Shown here one piece after another: positions 1 through 8,931 of a DNA stretch of 46,860 bases. The DNA lies in NCBI GenBank assembly GCA_003216135.1, contig QCJI01000008.1, positions 1 to 46,860 of the forward strand. The letters are read 5' to 3'. The first letter of the stretch is position 1, and the number at the start of each line of letters is the position of its first letter. Source of the DNA: Prochlorococcus sp. AG-409-A22. Its GTDB lineage: Bacteria > Cyanobacteriota > Cyanobacteriia > PCC-6307 > Cyanobiaceae. The notes beneath the pieces were generated by a model. The model worked only from the letters and a program-made list of their open reading frames with translations, did no database searches and was not told where the DNA came from. Both the position numbers and the translations under genes were made by a program.

Positions 1-801
1 ACAAAAAATAGTTTAGAAATAATCCAAAAAAACTTATCGGAATTAAACCTGATTGACTTTTATGATTTTTGGCTTTGTGAAGAGATAGGTTTCGACAATG
101 AAAAAATAAGGAAATTAAATCTTAGAGAGTCATTGCCCCCTAATATATCTAGTTTAAACATTGCTGTTCTAACAAAAACAAAGAAAAATTATTCTGAGAA
201 AAATCTCCCTCTTTTCGGAATTAGTGACATTGTTTTTAAAACTTTTAAAGACAGACCAAATTTATTAACTAAAAGGGAGGTTCGTATTCAAATTTTAGCT
301 GATTTAGAGCTCCCAAAAAATGGGGTTATTTGGGATATAGGGGCAGGCTGTGGGTCAATTGGATTAGAGGCATTAAAACTAAGACCTAATTTAGATTTAT
401 TATGTATCGATAAAAGAATTGGCTCAAAATCATTAATAGTAGAAAACTCAAAAAGGCTAGGCGTAAAACCAAAATTTATTTTTGAGGAAAACATAAATAA
501 AACCTTGAACGAGAGAAATTTCAGTTCTTTTGAAAAACCTAATAGATTAATAATTGGTGGATGCAATAAAAAAACTAAAATTTTTATTATTCAGAAACTG
601 GCGCAAGGGATGACCGTTGGAAGTATAATTATTATTCCAATAATAGATATCCAAACTATAGAAGAATTGAAAGAGGAATTAGAAGATAAAAATTTTAAAA
701 CAAATTTAAATTTAATTCAGACATACCAAAGTTTAAGTATCTCAGAGGGAATGAGATTAGAACCAAATAATCCTGTTTTTTTATTAAAAGGGAAAAAATA
801 A
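1..801 (+). CDS. cobL: Precorrin-6B methylase CobL (CbiT-type C-terminal part), 5'-truncated by the window edge
   Basis: The frame is open from base 1 to the stop at 801, so the gene enters from outside the window; a TTG at 133 is an internal codon rather than a convincing start. The visible part carries a Rossmann S-adenosylmethionine-binding motif (WDIGAGCGSIGLEAL, encoded near 331-375) preceded by LTKREVR, typical of CbiT/CobL precorrin-6B C15-methyltransferase/decarboxylase. In fused CobL proteins a CbiE-like C5-methylase domain lies upstream, which fits the open 5' end. Role: corrin ring methylation and decarboxylation in cobalamin (pseudo-B12 in cyanobacteria) synthesis, cytosolic. It ends 13 bases before the convergent NAD kinase, with no hairpin terminator visible between them. 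Confidence 0.88.
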   Translation, partial: TKNSLEIIQKNLSELNLIDFYDFWLCEEIGFDNEKIRKLNLRESLPPNISSLNIAVLTKTKKNYSEKNLPLFGISDIVFKTFKDRPNLLTKREVRIQILADLELPKNGVIWDIGAGCGSIGLEALKLRPNLDLLCIDKRIGSKSLIVENSKRLGVKPKFIFEENINKTLNERNFSSFEKPNRLIIGGCNKKTKIFIIQKLAQGMTVGSIIIIPIIDIQTIEELKEELEDKNFKTNLNLIQTYQSLSISEGMRLEPNNPVFLLKGKK

Positions 802-814
802 ATTTAAATAATTG

Positions 815-1723
815 TTATTTGTTGGGTTTTGCAACATGGGGTAATCCCCAACCTAGTTTATTTCTTAAAACTTGGAAAAATTCATGATCCTCAAGTCTTA
901 TAAACTTCACTGAGTGTTTACTTTTTCTTATTAAAACTCTATCTTCAGGCCAAACATAACAACCAGCATTTCCATCAACAACCATAACTAATCTTTCAGG
1001 AGTTGCGGGGAAAACAGTCACTGGCTCTGAATCATTAAAAACTAGTGCCCTTGATGCCAATGAATGTGGAGCAATTGGCGTTAATTGCACTACTGGGCAG
1101 TCAGGTGTAATAACTGGTCCTCCAGCGCTCAGAGAATATGCTGTAGAGCCAGTTGGAGTAGACAAAATCACTCCGTCTGCAGAAATATCGACAGGAGCAT
1201 GTCTTCCTATAGAAATCTCAAAATGACACATACTTGTCAAAGGTTCCCTATGAAGGGCCATCTCATTAAGGCATAGAGACTCCCATCTCCTCTGCTCATT
1301 CCTCATTACACTAACTATAAAGCAAGTTCTTTCTTCAATATCCCAATTTCCAATAATGAGTTTATCAATAGCTAAATCTAAGTTAGATAAATAAGCTTCT
1401 GCAAGAAAACCTAGATGTCCTGTATTTATGGTAAGAATAGGAATCTTAGCTGGAGCTGTTTGTCTTGCGGCAGAAAGGACAGTACCATCTCCACCCAGCA
1501 CAATAGCAAACTCGATTGACGAATCAAAACCTTCTGGAACACAATTTTTATATCCCAATGGACGCACGTGTTGATCAGGATTGGCAAACCCAACCATACC
1601 CCCAGAACTACTTACTCTTACAACTTCATAATTGGACTTTTCCAATTTTTTTTGCACAGAAATTGCAGTTCGAACAGCTAGTTCTTTTCCATCATTAACG
1701 ATTAGTCCTGCTTTACGTACCAA
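815..1723 (-). CDS. nadK: NAD kinase
   Basis: The 302-residue protein matches ATP-dependent NAD kinase (PpnK/NadK), which phosphorylates NAD to NADP in the cytosol. The diagnostic GGDGT nucleotide-binding motif is at residues 77-81, followed by NTGHLGFL around 100-107, and later [21 protein letters not shown], the second conserved block. The length is normal for cyanobacterial enzymes. The start is an ATG at 1723. It lies 70 bases downstream of pheS on the same strand, so co-transcription is possible. Cyanobacteria often carry two NAD kinases; which paralogue this is cannot be decided from the sequence alone. Confidence 0.95.
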   Translation of the reverse strand: MVRKAGLIVNDGKELAVRTAISVQKKLEKSNYEVVRVSSSGGMVGFANPDQHVRPLGYKNCVPEGFDSSIEFAIVLGGDGTVLSAARQTAPAKIPILTINTGHLGFLAEAYLSNLDLAIDKLIIGNWDIEERTCFIVSVMRNEQRRWESLCLNEMALHREPLTSMCHFEISIGRHAPVDISADGVILSTPTGSTAYSLSAGGPVITPDCPVVQLTPIAPHSLASRALVFNDSEPVTVFPATPERLVMVVDGNAGCYVWPEDRVLIRKSKHSVKFIRLEDHEFFQVLRNKLGWGLPHVAKPNK

Positions 1724-1793
1724 TCAAAAAATTAAAACTAGGACTATCTTAAACTAATTTGTTGGACAATCCTAATTTAAAAAATCAATTTTA

Positions 1794-2801
1794 TTAGAAC
1801 TGATCTAAAAATCTAAGATCATTTGTATAGAATTTTCTAATATCATCGATCTGATGCCTTACCATACAAAATCTTTCAACTCCTAGTCCAGCCGCAAATC
1901 CCGTCCATTTTTCCGAATCTATTCCTAATTTTTCTAAAACCTTCGGATCTACCATTCCGCAGCCCATTACTTCTAACCATTTACCTTTCCATTGTACGTC
2001 TACTTCTGCGGAAGGTTCAGTAAATGGGAAATAACTAGCTCTAAATCTTACGGGAATATCTCCAAAAAAGGTCTTTAAAAAAGTAAGAACTGTTCCTCTT
2101 AAGTGACTAAAATTAATATCTTTATCGATACATAAAACCTCAACCTGATTGAAGACAGGAGAGTGCGTAGCATCTACAGCATCTCTCCTATACACTCTCC
2201 CAGGTGCAATAATTCTTACTGGAGGAGGATTATTTTCTAAGTACCTTATCTGAACAGGAGAAGTATGAGTCCTTAAGAGTCGATTTTCATCTAAGTAAAA
2301 AGTATCCTGCATATCTCTCGCAGGATGATTTTTGGGTATATTAAGAGACTCAAAATTATAAAAATCAGTTTCTATCTCAGGTCCACTCTCAACTGAATAT
2401 CCTAAACCACAAAAAATATCTATTATCTCATCTTGCGTTGAAATTAAGGGATGTTTACTTCCAGGAGGTGTTCCAATTGAAGGAATAGTTACATCAATTT
2501 TTTCGTTTTTAATCTTCTGATTTAAAGCTTCATTATTTAATTGATTTTTTCTTTTAGTTATTAGATCTTGCAAGTTTATCTTCATTAAATTTGCCTTCTG
2601 GCCGACAATTGGTCTTTCAGTAGCAGATAATTGACCCATTGTTTTCAAAATAATTGACAAATCACCTTTTTTGCCTAGAAGGGAAACTCTCAATTCATCC
2701 AGTTCTTTATCCGTATTGGCACTATCAATATTATTTTTTGCTGTAAGAGAAAGATTATTTAGTTTTTCCTCAATTTGACTTAATGATTCAATTTGACTCA
2801 C
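1794..2801 (-). CDS. pheS: Phenylalanyl-tRNA synthetase alpha subunit
   Basis: The 335-residue protein is a class II aminoacyl-tRNA synthetase catalytic subunit. It has an N-terminal coiled-coil region (about 1-90, tRNA-binding arm), the family-typical [12 protein letters not shown] stretch, motif 2 around [17 protein letters not shown], and motif 3 at the C-terminus ([18 protein letters not shown]). PheS pairs with PheT in an alpha2-beta2 enzyme that charges tRNA-Phe. pheT is not adjacent, as is usual in cyanobacteria. It is divergent from surE with 68 bases between the two starts. Confidence 0.97.
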   Translation of the reverse strand: MSQIESLSQIEEKLNNLSLTAKNNIDSANTDKELDELRVSLLGKKGDLSIILKTMGQLSATERPIVGQKANLMKINLQDLITKRKNQLNNEALNQKIKNEKIDVTIPSIGTPPGSKHPLISTQDEIIDIFCGLGYSVESGPEIETDFYNFESLNIPKNHPARDMQDTFYLDENRLLRTHTSPVQIRYLENNPPPVRIIAPGRVYRRDAVDATHSPVFNQVEVLCIDKDINFSHLRGTVLTFLKTFFGDIPVRFRASYFPFTEPSAEVDVQWKGKWLEVMGCGMVDPKVLEKLGIDSEKWTGFAAGLGVERFCMVRHQIDDIRKFYTNDLRFLDQF

Positions 2802-2869
2802 TGATATAGTAAAAATAAGTATTGTTTTATCTTACTTAAATATCGTCCATAAATAAAATGTATTGATTA

Positions 2870-3679
2870 ATGGAACCGTTAAATATATTAATTAGTAATG
2901 ATGATGGTGTTTTTGCTGAGGGGATTAGAGCTTTAGCAAAATCAGCAAAAAAAAGAGGACATAAGGTAACAGTAGTATGTCCTGACCAAGAAAGATCGGC
3001 TACCGGACATGGTCTTACTTTGCAATCTCCACTAAGAGTGGAAAGAGCGGACGCATTATTTGGGAAAGACATCAAAGCTTGGGGATGTTCAGGCACGCCT
3101 GCTGATTGCGTCAAATTAGCTCTATCTGAACTCTTGGATAATAAACCTGATCTAGTTCTATCTGGAATAAATCACGGGCCAAATTTAGGTACAGATATTT
3201 TTTGTTCAGGCACTGTTGCAGCAGCAATGGAAGGCACTTTAGAAAATGTTCCAGCCATGGCAATAAGTGTTGCGAGTTTTAAATGGAAGAATTTTGAATT
3301 TGCTGGAGAAATTGCAATGAATATTGCTGAACAATCAATTAAGGATAGTTGGCCACCTTCGCTTCTTTTAAATCTAAATATCCCCCCCTGTGAGAAGAAC
3401 CAAATAAAAGAATTATCCTGGACAAGATTATCAATCAGAAAATATAAAAATCAATTTTCTAAACGGGAGGACCCAAGGGGTGATGATTATTATTGGTTAG
3501 CAGGTGAGGTAGTTTTAGATCTTAAATCAAAAGGTTATGGTCCAAAGAATTGGCCTAGTGACGTATCTCAAATACAAGAAAATAAAATATCGCTTACACC
3601 AGTTGAACCAGATTTGTTTTGGAGAGGTGGTTTAGAGTTATTGCCTAAAATCAATAATTCATTTGTAAATCCTTCTTAA
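2870..3679 (+). CDS. surE: 5'-nucleotidase SurE
   Basis: The 269-residue protein starts [13 protein letters not shown], the SurE metal-binding signature (Asp11-Asp12). SATGHG and [12 protein letters not shown] follow, and [25 protein letters not shown] forms the other half of the active site. SurE is a divalent-metal survival-protein family nucleotidase that dephosphorylates nucleoside monophosphates. Start ATG at 2870, shared divergent promoter space with pheS. Its last 21 bases overlap the end of the convergent DUF3611 gene. Confidence 0.95.
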   Translation: MEPLNILISNDDGVFAEGIRALAKSAKKRGHKVTVVCPDQERSATGHGLTLQSPLRVERADALFGKDIKAWGCSGTPADCVKLALSELLDNKPDLVLSGINHGPNLGTDIFCSGTVAAAMEGTLENVPAMAISVASFKWKNFEFAGEIAMNIAEQSIKDSWPPSLLLNLNIPPCEKNQIKELSWTRLSIRKYKNQFSKREDPRGDDYYWLAGEVVLDLKSKGYGPKNWPSDVSQIQENKISLTPVEPDLFWRGGLELLPKINNSFVNPS

Positions 3680-4192
3680 AAGCCATAAAGAAAGGCAAAG
3701 TCCAAAGAAGTGAGCAGCAATTACTTGTGTATTACTTAGCACCGATAAAATCTCAAGCCCAGTAATTGGGATATCAGATGTCGCTGTTATCAATTGTCCA
3801 GTTGTTTGAGAGGATGCTTGTATAAATAGTGCACCCATAAGTGCTTGATATCCAATTAATCCAAATAATATCCCTAATAAGTCAACTACTAGTCCTCTTT
3901 TTATTAATTTACTTGTTTGTCCTCTTGAGGGTCTTGCGTTACTTGCAATTGCTCTACCAGTTCTAACTATTAACCAACCTTGCCAAAGACTAAAAAGTAG
4001 TAAAATCAAGGATATTGTTGTAAGTGATAGTCCAGGCGTCAAGCCAAGCTGTCCTTCGCTATTATTTACAACATTTGAAAAAAGCAAAACAGCTGCTACT
4101 ACGACACCTAAAATGGATTGAGCCCAAAAGCGTATCCATCCAATGCGCCGCATTCCAAATGAAAGCGACTGAAAATCAATTTTATCAGACAT
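3659..4192 (-). CDS. DUF3611 family integral membrane protein
   Basis: The 177-residue protein has about four hydrophobic segments, near residues 20-42, 50-76, 105-130 and 157-172. The opening, with [14 protein letters not shown] before the first membrane helix, is how I recognise the DUF3611 family, conserved in cyanobacteria and plastids and of unknown function. The gene is convergent with surE and overlaps its end by 21 bases. It is divergent from ribF with 68 bases between them. No catalytic motif is visible, so I assign no function. Confidence 0.82.
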   Translation of the reverse strand: MSDKIDFQSLSFGMRRIGWIRFWAQSILGVVVAAVLLFSNVVNNSEGQLGLTPGLSLTTISLILLLFSLWQGWLIVRTGRAIASNARPSRGQTSKLIKRGLVVDLLGILFGLIGYQALMGALFIQASSQTTGQLITATSDIPITGLEILSVLSNTQVIAAHFFGLCLSLWLLRRIYK

Positions 4193-4260
4193 TCATTTGA
4201 TTGAATAAACTATAATCTATTCAAATTTGCCATCAAAATCATAAAATTGCACGTAATCTT

Positions 4261-5184
4261 TTGATCTCTTTAATATCGCCATCTGAAGTTAATAATCCTA
4301 CATCAATAGCTATTGGCAGTTTTGATGGTGTACACGCCGGCCATAGAAAATTAATAGAAAGTGTCGTTGAAGAGAATAAATTCACCCCCACAATTGCTAG
4401 TTTCTGGCCACATCCAAGAGAAGTTCTATACAAAGAAAGCCGTCTTAGACTTGATCTCCCTGAGGAAAAACTGCCTATCCTTGAAGATCTCGGAATTGAA
4501 CAATTAGTTCTGATTCCTTTTGATAAGAAACTATCTTATTTAAGTGCAGAAAGGTTTGTAAAAGATATTTTGATAAATCAATTACAAGCAAAAAACATCT
4601 CTGTAGGTGCTAATTTTAAATTTGGTTTTAGAAGAAGTGGAGATATAAATACTATAAAAGATACGATTAAAGGTGAGGATATTAAACTAAAAATAACTCC
4701 AATTTTAGAAGACGAAGAAGGTAGAATCAGCAGCAGCAGAATAAGAAATTTATTACAGAATAATGATCTGCAAAATGCTTTCAAAATGCTTAATAGGCCT
4801 TATAGTTTTAAAGGAAAGGTTGTTAAAGGTAAAGGTATTGGAAAAAGTATAGGATGGCCCACCGCAAATCTTGAAATAGATGGTAGAAAATTTTTACCTG
4901 GAGAAGGAGTCTACGCCGCTTGGACAACTATAGAAAATTCTAACCAAAAAATTGCATCAGTTATGAATCTTGGCTCTCAACCAACAATAAATCCTTTATT
5001 ACCATCTGCAGTTGAAGTTCATCTCATTAACGAAGATATTAATCTTTATGGTTTAAATTTATCGGTAGAACCAGTTGAAAAGCTGCGATCTCAAATCCAG
5101 TTCGAGAATACAGATCAACTTTCTAATCAAATTAAAAAAGATAGAGATAATGCACTTAAAATTTTCAAAAACTACAAAAAATAA
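4261..5184 (+). CDS. ribF: Bifunctional riboflavin kinase / FAD synthetase
   Basis: The 307-residue protein has an N-terminal nucleotidyltransferase domain with GSFDGVHAGH at residues 19-28 and ISSSRIR at 156-162 (FMN adenylyltransferase). The C-terminal flavokinase domain carries GWPTANLEI at 198-206. It converts riboflavin to FMN and then FAD in the cytosol. The start is a TTG at 4261; no upstream ATG keeps the frame. thiE begins 7 bases after the stop, so ribF-thiE-thiS look like one vitamin-cofactor transcription unit. Confidence 0.94.
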   Translation: MISLISPSEVNNPTSIAIGSFDGVHAGHRKLIESVVEENKFTPTIASFWPHPREVLYKESRLRLDLPEEKLPILEDLGIEQLVLIPFDKKLSYLSAERFVKDILINQLQAKNISVGANFKFGFRRSGDINTIKDTIKGEDIKLKITPILEDEEGRISSSRIRNLLQNNDLQNAFKMLNRPYSFKGKVVKGKGIGKSIGWPTANLEIDGRKFLPGEGVYAAWTTIENSNQKIASVMNLGSQPTINPLLPSAVEVHLINEDINLYGLNLSVEPVEKLRSQIQFENTDQLSNQIKKDRDNALKIFKNYKK

Positions 5185-5191
5185 ATTAAAA

Positions 5192-6247
5192 ATGCAGAAT
5201 GCAAATCATACAGATGCTGAAGATTTACGGATACTTCAAATAATTGACGCTAATTTAGATAGAGCTAGAGAAGGGTTAAGAGTAATAGAGGACTGGGCTA
5301 GATTTGGTTTAGGCAAAGAAAAATATGTTGAAAGGATAAAAAATTTTAGGCAAATTTTAGGAAAAAATCATTTAGAGGTTTATAAACAATCCAGGAATTA
5401 TATTGAAGATAAATGCAAAGGCTTGACTCATAAAGAGCAAATTAACAGAAAAAATTCTGAGCAAATCATAAGTTCTAATGCAGGAAGAGTTCAAGAAGCC
5501 TTAAGAGTGATAGAGGAATTCTCAAGATCCCATAATCATGAGCTATCAAAAATCGCTTCAGAAATTAGATATGCAATCTATACTCTAGAGATTGACTTAT
5601 TAAGTTTAAGTAAACGTAAGAATTCGGAGGAAATATTAAAACAAAATGATTTATACGTCATCACAGATCAGAAGGAAAACTTATTAGAAATAATAGAGGA
5701 AATATTACTTGCGGGAGTAAAAATAATTCAACATAGATTTAAAACGGGAACTGATAAAGATCATCTTGAAGAGGCAATTCAGATCAAAAATCTGTGTAAA
5801 AGATATAATTCATTGTTCATCATTAACGATAGAGTTGATATAGCTTTAGCTTCAAATGCAGATGGAGTACATCTTGGAAAAGATGATTTAGACTTAAAAA
5901 CCGCAAGAAAATTATTAGGATATTCAAAAATAATTGGTATAAGTGCAAGTAATGAAATTGATATTTCTAATGCCCTTAAAGAAGGTTGTGATTATATAGG
6001 TATAGGACCAGTATTTGAAACCACAACAAAAAAGAACAAAAAACCTTTAGGTATTGAAGAAATCAAAACATTAACAAAAGGTATAAATATTCCTTGGTTT
6101 GCTATTGGAGGAGTTACTACAAATAATATTCCATATTTAAAAACCTATGGTTTTAAAAAAGTTGCCTTAGTTTCGCAATTAATGAATTCTGATAATCCGA
6201 AACAAGACGCTAGTATTATCTTAAAACAGTTATCTCATGAAACTTAA
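5192..6247 (+). CDS. thiE: Thiamine-phosphate synthase, cyanobacterial two-domain type
   Basis: I place the start at ATG 5192 (351 residues) rather than at the longest open frame, because an upstream start would run through the end of ribF. Residues 1 to about 150 form the cyanobacterial N-terminal helical extension (two related DRAREGLRVIEDWARFG / GRVQEALRVIEEFSR segments). The TIM-barrel thiamine phosphate synthase starts near residue 152 (NDLYVITD), with INDRVDIALASNADGVHLG and IGIGPVFETTTK. It joins HMP-pyrophosphate and thiazole phosphate. The last 11 bases overlap thiS, which supports translational coupling. Confidence 0.93.
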   Translation: MQNANHTDAEDLRILQIIDANLDRAREGLRVIEDWARFGLGKEKYVERIKNFRQILGKNHLEVYKQSRNYIEDKCKGLTHKEQINRKNSEQIISSNAGRVQEALRVIEEFSRSHNHELSKIASEIRYAIYTLEIDLLSLSKRKNSEEILKQNDLYVITDQKENLLEIIEEILLAGVKIIQHRFKTGTDKDHLEEAIQIKNLCKRYNSLFIINDRVDIALASNADGVHLGKDDLDLKTARKLLGYSKIIGISASNEIDISNALKEGCDYIGIGPVFETTTKKNKKPLGIEEIKTLTKGINIPWFAIGGVTTNNIPYLKTYGFKKVALVSQLMNSDNPKQDASIILKQLSHET

Positions 6248-6446
6248 AGTAAATGGAGAGGAAAAAAAAATAGAAATTGATCAAGAAAATGCACGACTAT
6301 CTACAGTGCTAAATTCCATGGGATATAAACCAAACACAATAGTTGTTGAACTAAATAATTTAATTATTAATTCAATAAAATGGGAAAAAGTGATAATTAA
6401 AGATGGAGATAATTTAGAAATTGTTTCAATAGTTGGGGGTGGTTAA
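6237..6446 (+). CDS. thiS: Thiamine biosynthesis sulfur carrier protein ThiS
   Basis: The 69-residue ubiquitin-fold protein ends in the required C-terminal Gly-Gly (SIVGGG), the site adenylated by ThiF and thiocarboxylated before sulfur donation to the thiazole. The size is right for ThiS. Start ATG 6237 lies inside the 3' end of thiE (11-base overlap), consistent with a thiE-thiS operon. MoaD is the alternative small carrier, but the thiE neighbourhood decides for ThiS. Confidence 0.92.
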   Translation: MKLKVNGEEKKIEIDQENARLSTVLNSMGYKPNTIVVELNNLIINSIKWEKVIIKDGDNLEIVSIVGGG

Positions 6447-6559
6447 AAATTGGAAACTCCAACATTTTTAAAATCTTCATAATTTTTTAAGTTTAGTCCT
6501 GAAACAATAACCAAATTTTTCTTTTTTTCGTTATATATTTTTATTACTAAACTAAAATA

Positions 6560-6727
6560 ATGAAAGATAAAATTGACAATAATTCCAGATCCCTAAAATG
6601 GGAGCAAAATGGGGAATTAGCCCATAAAGATTTATCAGAATTAATAGAAAGATTAAAAAATGTAGAGAGCGAACATACTTCTTCAGAGCTATCTAGATTA
6701 GGTACAAAATCAAACATAAAAAATTAA
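6560..6727 (+). CDS. Small hypothetical protein, 55 residues
   Basis: An ATG at 6560 opens a 55-codon frame ending in TAA at 6727. The product is hydrophilic and charged, starting MKDKIDNNSRSLKWEQNGEL, with a probable amphipathic helix in the middle (DLSELIERLKNVESEH). No signal peptide, membrane span or known motif is visible. Its composition is protein-like rather than random AT-rich translation, and it fills an otherwise unexplained gap after thiS. Function unknown. Confidence 0.6.
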   Translation: MKDKIDNNSRSLKWEQNGELAHKDLSELIERLKNVESEHTSSELSRLGTKSNIKN

Positions 6728-6794
6728 ATTTGTTACTTAGATCTTGTTTTTATAAAAATTTGTACCAAATTATAGATACTGAATATAATAATAA

Positions 6795-6935
6795 ATGCCG
6801 AAAAGATTTCCAGAGTGGGTAAATACAGAGGTAGTACTTAAGGCAATCAAAATGCGAGAAGAAGGAATGCTTTCAAAACAACTCAATTTATGGATAGAAA
6901 ACCTACTAGAAATCGAAAAGAAATAAGTTTTTTAA
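6795..6935 (+). CDS. Small hypothetical protein, 46 residues, end uncertain
   Basis: An ATG at 6795 opens a frame starting MPKRFPEWVNTEVV and continuing through a helical segment (LKAIKMREEGMLSKQLNLWIE). The frame ends at 6935, overlapping the convergent larB stop by 4 bases. After a run of five A's (6898-6902) the C-terminus reads KPTRNRKEISF; with one A fewer it would read NLLEIEKK and stop at 6926-6927. The N-terminal two thirds look like a real small protein. No function is assigned. Confidence 0.5.
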
Positions 6936-7588
6936 GAAATACTTTTGATAATTCTTAGAGCGGCCATTGCTGCTCCGTAACCATTATCTATATTCATAAC
7001 GGCAATACCTGGTGAACAACTTGACAACATGCTATTTAAAGCAGTTAATCCATTCTTACTAACTCCGTAACCGACTGAGACAGGTACTGCAATAATCGGT
7101 TGCGCCAACAACCCTCCTACAACAGTTGCTAAAGCTCCTTCCATTCCAGCACAAACTATTAATACATCATATTTATTAATTTCTTCTAACTGACTAATTA
7201 ATCGATGAAGTCCTGCTACTCCAACATCTATAAAAGATTGACAATTCACTCCATAAATTTCAAGAGCTAATTGAGCTTCAAGTGTCACAGCTAAATCACT
7301 TGAACCTCCTGAAATTATGGCAACTTTTTTATTTGTATCGAGTTTATTCAAATTTTTACCAATTATTAGGCATTTAGCTTCTTCATAAAATCGTGCATCT
7401 TCATACAAATCTAAAAGATCAATAGCTTTTTCATTATTAATTCTAGTAATAAATACAAGCTCATTTTTACCTAATACATTCTCAGTTAATCTCTTTAGTT
7501 GATCGATACTCTTGTCTTGTCCCCATATTGCTTCAATTATTCCAAGCCTCTTTCTTCTTTGGTAATCAAACCTTATATCTAAATTCAT
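6932..7588 (-). CDS. larB: LarB-type (PurE-like) nickel-pincer cofactor synthesis protein
   Basis: The 218-residue protein has a PurE-like fold signature in its C-terminal half: VAIISGGSSDLAVTLEAQ, CAGMEGALATVVGGL, PVSVGYGVSKNGLTALNSMLSSC and the terminal NIDNGYGAAMAA. This pattern fits LarB, which carboxylates nicotinic acid adenine dinucleotide and hydrolyses it in the first step of the nickel-pincer nucleotide pathway. Older annotations of this family say NCAIR-mutase-related. The N-terminal 80 residues are the LarB-specific extension. Start ATG 7588 overlaps the stop of the upstream gene by four bases (ATGA). larC and larE are not in the window. Confidence 0.85.
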   Translation of the reverse strand: MNLDIRFDYQRRKRLGIIEAIWGQDKSIDQLKRLTENVLGKNELVFITRINNEKAIDLLDLYEDARFYEEAKCLIIGKNLNKLDTNKKVAIISGGSSDLAVTLEAQLALEIYGVNCQSFIDVGVAGLHRLISQLEEINKYDVLIVCAGMEGALATVVGGLLAQPIIAVPVSVGYGVSKNGLTALNSMLSSCSPGIAVMNIDNGYGAAMAALRIIKSIS

Positions 7589-8031
7589 ACTTGCTTATCT
7601 AACTCTCCCTCATAAATTAATTCAAAAGGACTTTCACTTATTTTTAAAGCCGTTTTAATATTATCTTCAAATTTTTCTTGAATTAAATTGACTTCTGATA
7701 TTGGTATACTTTTCCATAATTTCTTACTTTTCCAAGTTACCAATATTAAAGCCTCTGCTTTTTCTTTATCCCAAAATAATTGCCTCCCTAAAAAACCTTC
7801 TTGAGTAGATAACCATGGCTCCCATATTTTTTTTTCAGCGTTTAACCATGCTGCTTTTGCATTCGAAGGAACTTTAAGTCTTAATTCTTCTATAATTATT
7901 TCATTTTGATTATTATCCATAGGAAGAGCCTTTAAATTTGAAACATTAGATTGAAAAACTATAACCATTAAGGGAACTAATATAAAACAAAAAGATTTAA
8001 ATTTTTCTTTAAAATTAAATTTTGATTTCAT
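7585..8031 (-). CDS. Conserved hypothetical exported or membrane-anchored protein
   Basis: The 148-residue protein has a hydrophobic N-terminal segment (about residues 13-35) after a lysine-rich start, so it is probably a signal peptide or anchor. A small alpha/beta domain follows with [30 protein letters not shown] and [16 protein letters not shown]. From memory it resembles a cyanobacterium-restricted family (TIGR03792) related to the dimeric ferredoxin-like antibiotic-monooxygenase fold; I cannot verify this here. Start and stop are coupled by four-base ATGA overlaps to ispF upstream and larB downstream. Confidence 0.72.
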   Translation of the reverse strand: MKSKFNFKEKFKSFCFILVPLMVIVFQSNVSNLKALPMDNNQNEIIIEELRLKVPSNAKAAWLNAEKKIWEPWLSTQEGFLGRQLFWDKEKAEALILVTWKSKKLWKSIPISEVNLIQEKFEDNIKTALKISESPFELIYEGELDKQV

Positions 8032-8528
8032 TTTTTCTCAAGTAATACTACTGAATGACAACTTATTCCCTCTTCTCTTCCCTCTGGTCCTAATTTTTCA
8101 TTTGTAGTTGCTTTTATCCCAATTAAATTTTCATCAATATTAAGGATCTCAGAAATATTTTTTTTCATTAATTTTGCATGAGGCATGATTTTTGGCCTTT
8201 CGGCCACAAGGACACTATCAATATTATTAATTTCCCAACCATCTTGTCTTATTAATTCAATTACTTTTGACAACAAAAACAAGCTGTTAGCATTTTTCCA
8301 TTTTTCATCAGATGGTGGGAAATACTTTCCTATATCACCCAAAGAAAGTGCTCCCAATAATGCATCCATTATTGAATGGATTAAGACATCAGCATCACTA
8401 TGACCATCTAAACCTAAATTTTCAGGATGATGCAATTTTACACCTCCAATAATTAAATTTCTATTTTCTGCAAGTCTATGAATATCGTATCCATTACCAA
8501 TACGAAATTTCGGAGAGGATTTATTCAT
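8028..8528 (-). CDS. ispF: 2-C-methyl-D-erythritol 2,4-cyclodiphosphate synthase
   Basis: The 166-residue protein shows the IspF active site: Asp15 and His17 in GYDIHRL (metal ligands), GHSDADV at 42-48, a third ligand His51, and [10 protein letters not shown] at 65-74. It converts CDP-ME 2-phosphate to MEcPP in the plastid-type isoprenoid pathway, which feeds carotenoids, phytol and quinones. It is the first gene of a minus-strand unit with the hypothetical gene and larB. Beyond its 5' end lies the loosely packed accessory patch that separates it from trmD-era. Confidence 0.96.
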   Translation of the reverse strand: MNKSSPKFRIGNGYDIHRLAENRNLIIGGVKLHHPENLGLDGHSDADVLIHSIMDALLGALSLGDIGKYFPPSDEKWKNANSLFLLSKVIELIRQDGWEINNIDSVLVAERPKIMPHAKLMKKNISEILNIDENLIGIKATTNEKLGPEGREEGISCHSVVLLEKK

Positions 8529-8718
8529 AAAAATTGATTACAAGTATCATAAAACCATTCGTAATTATTCTGTAATTCAAAATGGATATTTTACTTAACA
8601 TTTAATGATACTTTTTACCTCCTTAATTAATATTTTACCAACAAAAATACCCATTAAAAATTATCAGTTTTGAAAAGTTACTTATAATTTTATAACTAAT
8701 CTGGAGCAATAATTTATA

Positions 8719-8856
8719 ATGGATTCTGTATTATACCTTAAACAAAAATGCTACCCAAAGTTATCTAATAGAATTAAGAATAATGATTTAGATAATTACA
8801 AATATGAATACTGGAATAATAGAACTGAAGATTCTGAAAAAGTATTGGAAATTTAA
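8719..8856 (+). CDS. Small hypothetical protein, 45 residues
   Basis: An ATG at 8719 opens a 45-codon frame to TAA at 8856, with a GGAG at 8702-8705 that is rather far upstream for a ribosome site. The product starts MDSVLYLKQKCYPKLSNRIK and is polar and Asn/Tyr-rich in its second half (NYKYEYWNNRTED). No motif is recognised. A 24-base perfect AT palindrome lies 18 bases past the stop. It could be a small strain-specific gene or chance. Confidence 0.4.
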   Translation: MDSVLYLKQKCYPKLSNRIKNNDLDNYKYEYWNNRTEDSEKVLEI

Positions 8857-8874
8857 GATGGTAATAACCAAAAG

Positions 8875-8898
8875 ATTAATTTAAATTTTTAAATTAAT
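8875..8898. terminator. Perfect AT-only inverted repeat between convergent genes, possible bidirectional terminator
   Basis: ATTAATTTAAA (8875-8885) and TTTAAATTAAT (8888-8898) are exact reverse complements separated by two T's. It sits between the stop of the 45-codon plus-strand ORF (8856) and the stop of the minus-strand dioxygenase (8932), the right place for a shared hairpin. The stem has no G or C, so its strength as an intrinsic terminator is doubtful. Confidence 0.4.
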
Positions 8899-8931
8899 AT
8901 TGCAAACATTTTTTAAAATTATATTCAATTT

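Noticed and set aside
5075-5191. Upstream extension of thiE
   Set aside because: It runs in another frame through the end of ribF and has no family similarity; ATG 5192 gives the normal start.
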